Source: Kribbella amoyensis
GTDB taxonomy: Bacteria; Actinomycetota; Actinomycetes; Propionibacteriales; Kribbellaceae
Assembly (NCBI RefSeq): GCF_007828865.1
Contig: NZ_VIVK01000001.1
Location: 4,278,001 to 4,342,000 of the forward strand
DNA length: 64,000 nucleotides
Direction: 5' to 3'
Made by a program: the position numbers and the translations under genes. Below the pieces are notes generated by a model. That model was given only the letters and a program-made list of their open reading frames with translations, was not told the origin of the DNA and ran no database searches. Shown one piece after another: positions 1 to 9,111 of the stretch (position 1 is its first letter; each line of letters begins with the position of its first letter).

Positions 1-194
1 GAGAGGACCAACGCGAGCACGACGTACGTCCCGGCAAGGATTCCCAGAAGGATGACCGCGACCTGCACATCGACCGCAATCGCCATGACTACGAGAAGCG
101 CAGCGACTGTCGCCAACCCAATCAGTGTGTCGCCACGATCAGGGGCAAGACCGAGGCGGCCCTCTGGCTGGTCCGAGCCTTCCTCAGGTGTCAC
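1..194 (-). CDS. Small membrane protein, 3' end outside window
   Basis: A reading frame open from a GTG at 194 to the window edge, about 64 codons, with an in-frame TAG four codons upstream of the start and an AGGGGCGA ribosome binding site just before it. The N-terminus is acidic and Gly-rich (TPEEGSDQPEG). It is followed by two hydrophobic stretches: LIGLATVAALLVVMAIAV, then VAVILLGILAGTYVVLALVL. This looks like an integral membrane protein with at least two helices. The family is not recognised and the C-terminus is missing, so no function is proposed. It is transcribed divergently from the kinase at 306. Confidence 0.55.
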   Translation of the reverse strand, partial: MTPEEGSDQPEGRLGLAPDRGDTLIGLATVAALLVVMAIAVDVQVAVILLGILAGTYVVLALVL

Positions 195-305
195 CAGTCG
201 CCCCTACGATCTCGCTGTCCCCGCCGAGCGTAGTGCCTGCAGGACCCCCCAGCGATCCCGTTTATTCCAGTGCATCGATGGGTGGGGCGCTCTAGATTGC
301 GTGGG

Positions 306-1226
306 GTGGATCTTTCGCAGTTCGGGGTGCCGGTGGGGTCGATGGTTCGCGTTCATGGTGGGTTCGCGAATCGGATGTATCGGCTCGACACCGATCGGGG
401 GTCGTTCGCGGTGAAGGAGCTGAACCTCGCCGACCGCCGCCTCATCTATCACGTCGAGGATGTGTTCAGGTTCGAGCGGGCGGCCTTCGCCGCGGGGATC
501 CCGATGCCGGAGCCGATCTCGGCCGACCACCAGACGCTCGTCCATCGGTGGGTCGAGGGGGAGAAGGTGCCCGAGGCACCGGTGTCGGCGGCGTTCGCGG
601 TCGAGATCGGTGAGATCCTCGCGCGCATCCACGCACTCGACGTCGAGTGGACCCACGGCGCGATCGAGGAGCCGACGGCACGGGACTGGCCCGAGCTCGC
701 CGCACGGGCGGCAGCGACCGGACAGCCGTGGGCCGGCGACCTCGCCTCCCAGACGGAGACGTTCCTCGCGATCGCCCACTTCGTCGACACCTGCGAGCGT
801 CCAGGCCCCGTCGTCCTGACCCACAAAGACATCCAGCCGTGGAACCTGCTCGCCCGCGACGGCCGGCCGGTGGTACTCGACTGGGAGCTCTCGGGCCTGC
901 TCGACCTGGCCGGCGAACTCGGCTCGACCGCACTGAGCCTCGCGAAAGGTCCTGGCTTCGACAGCATCGAGCCAACGATCTTCCGCGCGGTGCTCGACGG
1001 CTACGTCGCAGGAGGTGGAGTACTGCCGCCACCGGGTCCGAGCTGGTTCGTCTACCTGATTGGCGGCTGGCTGGGCCACACGAGATGGAACATCCTCCGC
1101 TGCCTCGCAGACGTCGAGGCAAGCACCGGCCCAGACCTGGCGCTGTCCCACGAATCCGTACAGAACGGCCTCCGCGGCCTCCCCGACCTGTTCAGCCGCC
1201 TCCCGGACCTCGAGACGCTGCTCTAG
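306..1226 (+). CDS. Aminoglycoside phosphotransferase (APH)-fold kinase
   Basis: Protein of about 306 aa of the APH/choline kinase superfamily, which transfers the gamma-phosphate of ATP to a small-molecule hydroxyl. The glycine-rich N-lobe shows HGGFANRMYRL and the ATP-lysine segment FAVKEL. The catalytic loop is THKDIQPWNLL (Asp and Asn of HxDxxxxN) and the metal site is VVLDWELSG. All key residues are present, so it should be active, but the substrate cannot be deduced. The start is uncertain: GTG at 306 begins the recognisable family sequence (VDLSQFGVPVG), with an in-frame ATG at 270 and another at 342. It stands alone and converges on the gene ending at 1251. Confidence 0.85.
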   Translation: MDLSQFGVPVGSMVRVHGGFANRMYRLDTDRGSFAVKELNLADRRLIYHVEDVFRFERAAFAAGIPMPEPISADHQTLVHRWVEGEKVPEAPVSAAFAVEIGEILARIHALDVEWTHGAIEEPTARDWPELAARAAATGQPWAGDLASQTETFLAIAHFVDTCERPGPVVLTHKDIQPWNLLARDGRPVVLDWELSGLLDLAGELGSTALSLAKGPGFDSIEPTIFRAVLDGYVAGGGVLPPPGPSWFVYLIGGWLGHTRWNILRCLADVEASTGPDLALSHESVQNGLRGLPDLFSRLPDLETLL

Positions 1227-1250
1227 CTTCGGGCTCGGTTCCTGGGTGGT

Positions 1251-1757
1251 TCAGTAGCCGCGAGGCTCGGTCTTTGATCCGACGCCTCGCCAGGCGGCCG
1301 GGCTCGACGCGGCCGGCTGGCTCGCGACGGCGCCGGCCGCTGGGGCGTACGGATCGCGCGACCGCTCGGCCTGCTCCTGCTGTTGTCCGGCCGGGAACTG
1401 TTGCTGGAGCCCGTCGGCGAACTTGAGCACCTGGCCGATCTTCTCCTCGGGACTGTGTTTCTCGTACCGCGATCCGCCTAGGCCGTGGCTCACCACCACG
1501 GCAGAGTCGTAGGACTCGTCCGGGTAGATGTAGGGGTCAGTCTTCGTCGGCGTGACCACCAGGTTCTCTGCCTGGTTCACGGACTTGCGGCCGACGACAT
1601 AGCGATGGCCGTCGTTGTAGCTGTGCTGCTTGACGAATTCGAACTCGTGCTCGCACGTGGCGCTCACGGCGTCGATGAGGTCACTGCCCTTCACCGGTCG
1701 TCCGAACTTCACGGTGTGCATGGCGACGGAATCGCTGAGGTCGATCACCTTCGTCAT
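1251..1757 (-). CDS. Hypothetical protein with Pro/Ala/Gln-rich tail
   Basis: 168-aa soluble protein beginning MTKVIDLSDSVAMHTVKFG. The first ~110 residues look like a compact domain (DLIDAVSATCEHEFEF, VVVSHGLGG). The last ~55 residues are low complexity, rich in Gln, Ala and Pro (LQQQFPAGQQQEQAERS). No signal peptide or membrane segment is visible. The ATG at 1757 was chosen over an ATG seven codons upstream because GGAAC lies just before it and family-like sequence starts there. It is divergent from the holin-like gene at 1864. No family is recognised and no function is proposed. Confidence 0.6.
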   Translation of the reverse strand: MTKVIDLSDSVAMHTVKFGRPVKGSDLIDAVSATCEHEFEFVKQHSYNDGHRYVVGRKSVNQAENLVVTPTKTDPYIYPDESYDSAVVVSHGLGGSRYEKHSPEEKIGQVLKFADGLQQQFPAGQQQEQAERSRDPYAPAAGAVASQPAASSPAAWRGVGSKTEPRGY

Positions 1758-1863
1758 GGTTCCATGGCCGCGGGGCATCGAGGATCGCCGGCCGGGGCCG
1801 GCCGCGCTTACCGTGGCATGGTCGGCTCCTGAGGTGGCCGGCCGAGGTCAGGGGAGGGTGCAG

Positions 1864-2244
1864 ATGAGGTTCCTGGTTCGGATTCTGGTGAACGCGGTCG
1901 CGCTCGGTGTCGCGGCCTGGTTGCTGGACGGCATTAGCATCAGTGGGTCGACCGATACGCGGCGGGCGCTGACGTTGCTGGCCGTGGCGGCGATCTTCGG
2001 GATCGTCAACGCGATCGTGAAGCCGTTGGCGCTGCTGCTCTCGTTGCCGTTCATCGTGCTCACGCTCGGGTTGCTGATCTTCGTCATCAACGCGTTGATG
2101 CTGTTGCTGACCTCCTGGATCAGCGACCTGCTCGACCTGGATTTCCACGTCGACGGGTTCTGGACGGCCGTGGTCGGCGCGTTGATCATCACCGTGGTCA
2201 GCTGGCTGGCGAACGTGCTGCTCCCGGACAAGCTGGAGACCTGA
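1864..2244 (+). CDS. Phage holin superfamily IV-like 4-TM membrane protein
   Basis: 126-aa protein that is almost wholly hydrophobic, with four predicted helices: FLVRILVNAVALGVAAWLL, LTLLAVAAIFGIVNAIV, LLSLPFIVLTLGLLIFVINA and FWTAVVGALIITVVSWL. The motif GIVNAIVKP and the helix spacing are typical of the small actinobacterial proteins annotated as mycobacterial 4-TMS holins (Pfam PF04020). They are chromosomal membrane proteins of unknown role and not evidence of a prophage. The ATG at 1864 follows a strong GGGGAGGG ribosome binding site; a longer frame reading back to 1630 lacks one and overlaps the divergent neighbour. Confidence 0.85.
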   Translation: MRFLVRILVNAVALGVAAWLLDGISISGSTDTRRALTLLAVAAIFGIVNAIVKPLALLLSLPFIVLTLGLLIFVINALMLLLTSWISDLLDLDFHVDGFWTAVVGALIITVVSWLANVLLPDKLET

Positions 2245-2250
2245 GCGGCC

Positions 2251-3264
2251 TCAGGTCGCCGGGAGCGTCTTCTGGGTCGCGATCGCGCGCGCCACGATCC
2301 GGTAGCCGAGCTGTTCGTTGATGCCGATCATGTGCGCGTTGGACTCGGCGTTCCAGGTGTCCAGCTGGGTCAGCGCCGGTTCGGCCTCGCGCATCCAGAG
2401 CAGCATGGCCGTCTTCACCAGGGCGCCGAGGCGGTGACCGCGGTGCTCCCGGGCGACCGCGGTGTCGGCCTGCTCGGCGATCCACGGGCGCTCGCGTTCG
2501 ACGGTGATGGTGGAGTGGCCGGCCAGCACACCGGTCGCCTTCTCCCGCGCGATCACCCGGTACAAGCCGCGATCGTGCTGGAACTGGGCCTCCTCGTACG
2601 AGCGCAGCCGCTCCGGGGAGTACACGTCGTCCTCGATGTCGAGGTCGTCCTTGGGCGCGTCGTTGATCGACTCGGTCACCGCGACCATGCCGTCGAGCAA
2701 CTCGTCCGGCAGCCGCCCGTCGACCCGGACCAGCTCGTACGCCGTGGACGCGCGCACCGCCTCGTCGTACAGGGCCCGCACGACGGTCCAGTCGAGCGCG
2801 CCGAGGTCCTGGCGCCGGTTCACCTCGATCGCCTTCGCCTCGAACCCGTTCCGCCGGGCGAACGCGGCGGCCTTCGGCAGGTCCCAGTGGCTCATGCCGA
2901 GCGAGGTGCGGCCGAGGTCCCGGGCCAGCTGCTCACCGTGGCGGACCAGCGCGGTCCCGATCCCGCGGCCGCGGTGGTCCGGGTGCACGTCGACCTCGAA
3001 CCAGACCAGGTCGGTGTTGTCGAAGGTCGGGATCTCGGCGTGGATCAGCCCGACCAGGGTGCCGTCCTCGTCCCGGGCCGCGAAGGCCTGGCCGGGGTCG
3101 CCGTCCCAGCCGTACCGGAGCTGGGCCGCGAACGACCGGGCCGTCGGTATCAGTGCCTCCGGGCAGTCGAGCTTGTTCGTGGCGACGAGCAGCGCCGCGG
3201 CGTCCGCACAGCCGACCTCGTCGTCGGCGGCGAGTCTGGTGATCTCCACCGACCCAGCGTCCAC
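2251..3264 (-). CDS. Tandem GNAT-family N-acetyltransferase
   Basis: 337-aa protein containing two GNAT acetyltransferase modules. The first (about residues 8-165) carries the acetyl-CoA loop VDVHPDHRGRGIGTALVRHG. The second (about 175-335) has the degenerate counterpart TAVAREHRGHRLGALVKTA, followed by the typical late segment WNAESNAHMIGINEQLGYR. Such double-GNAT proteins are common in actinobacteria and resemble the mycothiol synthase architecture, but MshD diagnostic features are not obvious, so the acceptor is unknown. GTG at 3264 is the likely start; GTG at 3249 is an alternative. The gene lies tail-to-tail with the holin-like gene. Confidence 0.85.
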   Translation of the reverse strand: MDAGSVEITRLAADDEVGCADAAALLVATNKLDCPEALIPTARSFAAQLRYGWDGDPGQAFAARDEDGTLVGLIHAEIPTFDNTDLVWFEVDVHPDHRGRGIGTALVRHGEQLARDLGRTSLGMSHWDLPKAAAFARRNGFEAKAIEVNRRQDLGALDWTVVRALYDEAVRASTAYELVRVDGRLPDELLDGMVAVTESINDAPKDDLDIEDDVYSPERLRSYEEAQFQHDRGLYRVIAREKATGVLAGHSTITVERERPWIAEQADTAVAREHRGHRLGALVKTAMLLWMREAEPALTQLDTWNAESNAHMIGINEQLGYRIVARAIATQKTLPAT

Positions 3265-3290
3265 CGCGGCGCACCTTCACCGCGAGTGAT

Positions 3291-3731
3291 TTATCCGTGG
3301 TCGGTGACTTCCGGCGCCGGCATCCCGTACGCGTGCTCGACCGTCATCGTGAACATCACCCGGCCGTCCTCGACCATCACCCGGCGGTACTCGTCCCAGT
3401 CGGGGTGCTCGCCGGAGGCCGTCCGGTAGTAGTCGACCAGCGCCTCGACCACCTCGTCCCGCGGGTGCGCGGCGACCGGGCTGAGCTCGGCCTTGCCTTC
3501 GAGGACCAGGTACGACCGGCCCTGGGGACCGTTCACGTAGAGGCTGGCGCGGGGATCGCGGCGCAGGTTGCGGGTCTTCGCGCGGTCGGCGGTGAGGGAG
3601 ATCCGGATCCGCCGCTGGTCCGGGTCGTACACGTAGGTGACGTTGGACAGCTGCGGCCGGCCGTCCCGCTTCAGGGTGACCAGGACGCCGAGGCCGTGAC
3701 CGCCGAGCCGGTCTTCGAGGGAGTCGCTCAT
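3291..3731 (-). CDS. PPOX-class F420-dependent oxidoreductase-like protein (Rv1155 type)
   Basis: 146-aa single-domain protein of the split-barrel flavin/F420-binding fold. Typical segments are LVTLKRDGRPQLSNVTYVYD at the N-terminus, the cofactor-binding stretch SLTADRAKTRNLRRDPRASLYV, and the C-terminal VMVEDGRVMFTMTVEHAYG. Members bind F420 or FMN and reduce small substrates; the physiological substrate is unknown. The ATG at 3731 gives the length usual for the family. The gene is upstream of, and in the same direction as, the tandem GNAT gene (gap about 26 bp), so the two may be co-transcribed. It is divergent from leuA. Confidence 0.88.
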   Translation of the reverse strand: MSDSLEDRLGGHGLGVLVTLKRDGRPQLSNVTYVYDPDQRRIRISLTADRAKTRNLRRDPRASLYVNGPQGRSYLVLEGKAELSPVAAHPRDEVVEALVDYYRTASGEHPDWDEYRRVMVEDGRVMFTMTVEHAYGMPAPEVTDHG

Positions 3732-3745
3732 ACCGTCCAGCCTAG

Positions 3746-5698
<1,953 letters not shown>

Positions 5699-5709
5699 GT
5701 CCGACCACC

Positions 5710-5745
5710 GGGCCGCCCGCACCGTATTTCGGTGGCGGGCGGCCC
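5710..5745 (+). terminator. leuA terminator hairpin
   Basis: A 15-bp stem with one bulged G: GGGCCGCCCGCACCG (5710-5724), loop TATTT, then CGGT-G-GCGGGCGGCCC ending at 5745. It begins 12 bp after the leuA stop. It also excludes the GTG at 5732 as a sensible start of the next gene. Confidence 0.85.
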
Positions 5746-5767
5746 AGTGGTTTGGTTGGGTCGGCAG

Positions 5768-7234
5768 GTGATCACAGCGCGCGAGGTGGACCCGTTCGAC
5801 GACGACCTGTTCGGCCGGTGGTACGCCGCGTTCCGGGCCGGAGCCGGGTACGAACGGCCCGACGCCCTGCTCGTCACCCGGGAGGCGCTCACGTACTCCC
5901 TGCGCAACCCGGGTGAGGCCAAGCGGCGGATCCCGGTCGGCGCGTTCGACGGGGACCGGCTGGTCGGCGCGATGCTGTTCGAGTACCGGCTGCTCGACAA
6001 CCTGGACTCGGTCGAGGTGGAGATCGACGTTCCGCCGGCCGACCGCCGACGCGGTGCCGGTACCGTGCTCTGGCGTTGGGCGTCCGCACGGGCCCGGTCC
6101 CTCGGTCGCACGGTGATCCAGACCGAGCAGGGTGTGCCGTCGGAGCCGTGGCCGGGTGCCGTCTTCGCGGCCGGTCTCGGGTTCACGGTCGAGCATGTGG
6201 AGGATCACCTGGTCGTCCCGCTCCCGTACGACGAGGCGCGGCTCGAACGGTTGCGGTCGTCGGTGGGGGAGCTGGACGGGTACCGCCTGACGTCGTGGGC
6301 GGGGCCGTGTCCGGAGGAGCACCTGCAGGAGTACGCGGACCTGCACACCGCGATGGACCAGGACGTCCCCACCGGCGGGATGACGTGGAACCCGGCCCCG
6401 TGGACCGTGGACCGGATGCGCACCAACGAGGAACGGATGGCCGCCTCGTACCTCACCCTGGTGACAATGGCGCACACGCTCGACGGCACGCCCGCTGGGT
6501 ACACGCAGCTCCACCTGATGCCGTCGGACCCGGACAACGCGATGCAGTCCGACACCCTGGTACTCCGCGACCACCGCGGCCACCGACTCGGCGTACACCT
6601 CAAACTGGCGAACCTGGACCAGCTGGCGAAGCACCGCAGTACGCAGGTCCGCCTGCACACGTGGACGGCCAAGTCGATCGCGGCGATGCGCCGGATCAAC
6701 GACCAGTTCGGCTTCGTCCCGGTCGAGGAGAACCGCGAACTCGAGCTCACCGTCGCCAACCTCCGGCCGGCAGCCCGCGGCGTCGTCCTGGACGCGGAGA
6801 ACCGGCTGCTCCTGATGCACTTCCGTTTCGACGACGGCAACGAGGTGTGGGCAACCCCGGGCGGCGGCGTGGAACCAGGCGAATCCCTGCACGACGCCCT
6901 GACCCGCGAACTCCGCGAAGAGATCGGCCTCGAACCCCCGGCCGACCCACCCCACCTCTGGCACCAGCAAGTAGTTGCCCAAGGCCACGCCACCGGCTAC
7001 GACGGCGTCATCAACGACTACTTCCTGATCCGCGTCGACAGCCACCAAGCAGCCGGCACCATGTCGGCCGAAGAACTGGCCGAAGAAAACGTCCACGGCC
7101 ACCGCTGGTGGACCCAAGAAGAACTTCACACCCACCAAGGCCCCGCAACCTTCGCCCCACGAGCCCTCCCCACCCTCATCCACCACCTCCTCACCGAAGG
7201 CCCACCGGAAACTCCACATCTCCTGGGTCTGTGA
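5768..7234 (+). CDS. GNAT acetyltransferase - NUDIX hydrolase fusion
   Basis: About 488 aa. Residues ~1-340 form two GNAT-like modules: the first with IDVPPADRRRGAGTVLWRW, the second with LVLRDHRGHRLGVHLKLANL and WTAKSIAAMRRINDQFGF. Residues ~345-485 are a complete NUDIX domain with the motif GGVEPGESLHDALTRELREE followed by IGL, matching GX5EX7REUXEEXGU without loss of a catalytic Glu. NUDIX enzymes cleave nucleoside diphosphate-linked compounds, while GNAT modules acylate amines. The joint substrate is unknown. The start is set at GTG 5768 because an earlier GTG (5732) lies within the leuA terminator. Codon use becomes more A- and C-ending near the 3' end. Confidence 0.85.
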   Translation: MITAREVDPFDDDLFGRWYAAFRAGAGYERPDALLVTREALTYSLRNPGEAKRRIPVGAFDGDRLVGAMLFEYRLLDNLDSVEVEIDVPPADRRRGAGTVLWRWASARARSLGRTVIQTEQGVPSEPWPGAVFAAGLGFTVEHVEDHLVVPLPYDEARLERLRSSVGELDGYRLTSWAGPCPEEHLQEYADLHTAMDQDVPTGGMTWNPAPWTVDRMRTNEERMAASYLTLVTMAHTLDGTPAGYTQLHLMPSDPDNAMQSDTLVLRDHRGHRLGVHLKLANLDQLAKHRSTQVRLHTWTAKSIAAMRRINDQFGFVPVEENRELELTVANLRPAARGVVLDAENRLLLMHFRFDDGNEVWATPGGGVEPGESLHDALTRELREEIGLEPPADPPHLWHQQVVAQGHATGYDGVINDYFLIRVDSHQAAGTMSAEELAEENVHGHRWWTQEELHTHQGPATFAPRALPTLIHHLLTEGPPETPHLLGL

Positions 7235-7352
7235 GAGGTGTGGTTGAAGGGTGTGAGAAGAGCTGCCTGAGTTGGGGTTCGGGTTTAGCTTCGGGGGGTG
7301 AGTGGATCTGGTGATGCGGGGCCCTTGTTCGTGCCGACCCGGTGGTGAGCGG

Positions 7353-8009
7353 TCAGAGGTGGCGTTGCCAGCTCAGGTGGCCCTCGTCCATGGTGGCGTG
7401 ACCGTCGGCCGCCTCCGCGACGGTGGGGTCATGGGTGGCGACGATGACAGCGGCCCCGCGATCGGCCTCGCGCCGGAGCAACTCGAGCACGCGCTCGCGG
7501 TTCGTACTGTCGAGCTCGCTGGTCGACTCGTCCGCCAGCACCACCCGACCCTGCTGGGACAGCCCGCGCGCCACCGCGACCCGCTGCTGTTCGCCACCGG
7601 ACAGTTCCTCGACCAGGTGATCGCCGCTCTCCTCGAGCCCGACCGCCTTCAGCGCCTCGTCGATCACCCGGTCGACATCTTTCTTGCCCTCGGCAAGCAA
7701 TGGCAGTTCGAGATTCTCCCGCGCGGTCAGGACCCGCGCCAGCCCGTTGCCCTGAGGCACCAGGACCACGCCCTGCTTGGCCGCCCCCGGTCGGTCCACC
7801 ACCGGGACGCCGTCCAGCTCAACGGTGCCCGATCTCGGCGCGATCGCCCCGGCGAGGGCCCACAGCAACGAGCTCTTGCCGGCCCCCGACGGCCCGCTGA
7901 CCGCGAGGACGAACCCCGGCGGAACACGGAGCGACACGTCCGCGACAGCCACCAGTTCGCCGTACGCGACCGTGAGGCCGGTCGCGGTGATGCCCTGGGT
8001 CGCGCTCAT
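7353..8009 (-). CDS. ABC transporter ATP-binding protein (second ATPase)
   Basis: 218-aa ABC ATPase with Walker A GPSGAGKSS, signature ELSGGEQQRVAVARGL, Walker B RVVLADESTSELD and a His switch ATHD; all catalytic motifs are intact. The length and motifs fit the LolD/MacB class that partners FtsX-type permeases. The ATG at 8009 overlaps the stop of the preceding ATPase by 4 bp (ATGA), so the two are translationally coupled. It is the last gene of an operon that began with the 1039-aa permease at 13496 before an insertion sequence split it. The transported substrate is unknown. Confidence 0.92.
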   Translation of the reverse strand: MSATQGITATGLTVAYGELVAVADVSLRVPPGFVLAVSGPSGAGKSSLLWALAGAIAPRSGTVELDGVPVVDRPGAAKQGVVLVPQGNGLARVLTARENLELPLLAEGKKDVDRVIDEALKAVGLEESGDHLVEELSGGEQQRVAVARGLSQQGRVVLADESTSELDSTNRERVLELLRREADRGAAVIVATHDPTVAEAADGHATMDEGHLSWQRHL

Positions 8010-8845
8010 CGGGTGCCCTCCTGCTCGACCGGGCTGAGCCGGACCTCGCCGTCCTCGGTGGTGGTGACCCGGAGCAGCATGCCGGGTGGGAGCAGATCGG
8101 CGACGTGTGGCGGCAACGGCAGCGACCCGTCGCTCGCCACCACCGCGAACTCCTCGCCGGAGCGGCCCTCCGACGCGATCCGGCCGTCCCGGATCGTGAT
8201 CGTCCGGGGCAGCGCGGCGGCGACGTCGGGGTCGTGGGTGATCAACAGCACCGTCATCCCGGTGGTCCGGTTGATGGTCGCGATCGCCGCCAGGATCTCG
8301 TCGCGGGCCTGGTGGTCGAGCTGGCTGGTCGGCTCGTCGGCCAGCAGCAGCCCGGGGAAGGTGGCGATCCCGACCGCGACCGCGGTGAGCTGGATCTGGC
8401 CGGGGGTGAGGGTATCGAGGTGTGCGTCGGCCTGACCGGTGAGGCCGACCAGCGCCAGTACCTCCTCGGGCGGCGGCAGGTCCCGGTCCCGCGGCGCGGC
8501 GCGCTGGGCGTACCGGACGTTGTCGATCGGCGTCAGGTACGGGATCAGGTTCCGGCCGGCGCCCTGGAGGACGATGCCGACGTCGGCCGAACGCATCCGG
8601 TCCAGCTCCGCCTCGGTCATCGTGGCGACGTTGTGGTCGCCGATGTGCAGCCGGCCCGCGCTGGGCGTGAGCAGCCCGCCGCACAGTTGGAGCAGGGTCG
8701 ACTTGCCCGCGCCGGACGGACCGAGCAGGCCGACGAGTTCCCCTGGGCGGACAGAGATCCCGATCCCGGACAGTGCCGCGACGTCGTGGCCCTGGCTGCG
8801 GTAGATGTGCACCAGCCCGCTGGTGGTGATCGCGAGTCCGCTCAC
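8006..8845 (-). CDS. ABC transporter ATP-binding protein (first ATPase, IS-altered start)
   Basis: 279-aa ABC ATPase with Walker A GPSGAGKST, Walker B LLLADEPTSQLD and switch ITHDPD. The signature is divergent: LTPGQIQLTAVAVGIA instead of LSGGQ, suggesting a degenerate ATP site in a heterodimer with the second ATPase. A C-terminal extension of ~55 residues (from EGRSGEEFAVVASDG) is not part of the core fold. The GTG at 8845 lies at the edge of the IS110 element. The original start was probably the ATG at 10380, overlapping the permease stop. AAAGGATGG, within the IS, lies about 10 nt before the GTG and may serve as a ribosome binding site. Confidence 0.88.
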   Translation of the reverse strand: MSGLAITTSGLVHIYRSQGHDVAALSGIGISVRPGELVGLLGPSGAGKSTLLQLCGGLLTPSAGRLHIGDHNVATMTEAELDRMRSADVGIVLQGAGRNLIPYLTPIDNVRYAQRAAPRDRDLPPPEEVLALVGLTGQADAHLDTLTPGQIQLTAVAVGIATFPGLLLADEPTSQLDHQARDEILAAIATINRTTGMTVLLITHDPDVAAALPRTITIRDGRIASEGRSGEEFAVVASDGSLPLPPHVADLLPPGMLLRVTTTEDGEVRLSPVEQEGTR

Positions 8846-8889
8846 TGGTGCACCATCCTTTGGTCAGTAACTGTGGATTGGTTGCTGAT

Positions 8890-9055
8890 GCACCCGAGGT
8901 GCCGTCTGGTCACTGCCCTGCTCGCTTGACGTCTTGGACGTCCGTCATGAGATCTGCAGGGCCTGGCGGTTACCCGGGGCGTGCCGACCGTCGACAGGGC
9001 TGAGCGCCAGGGCTGTGTGCTGCGAGCGCCGATCAGTGAGCGAACCGGCAGCAGC
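8890..9055 (+). ncRNA. Candidate bridge RNA in IS110 left end
   Basis: The left-end non-coding segment has two hairpin-flanked loops. Loop 1: stem GCCCTGC (8915-8921) with GCAGGGC (8956-8962) encloses an inner hairpin GACGT/ACGTC (8928-8942); to its right GTCATGAGA (8944-8952) is the reverse complement of the right-hand target TCTCATGAC (10375-10383). To its left, GCTCGCT (8920-8926) resembles the left target GTCCGCT. Loop 2: ACAGGGCT (8994-9001) equals the element's right end (10367-10374), and CAGTGAG (9034-9040) is the reverse complement of its left end CTCACTG (8841-8847). This is the arrangement known for IS110 bridge RNAs. RNA ends are approximate and expression is inferred. Confidence 0.65.
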
Positions 9056-9111
9056 GTCCCGGCACCACATAAGGGTGCCTCCCCACTGGGTCTAGCAGCG
9101 AGGAGGCTGAC

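Noticed and set aside
1864..2244. Prophage remnant because of the holin-like protein
   Set aside because: No other phage genes surround it; this family is a common chromosomal membrane protein in actinobacteria.
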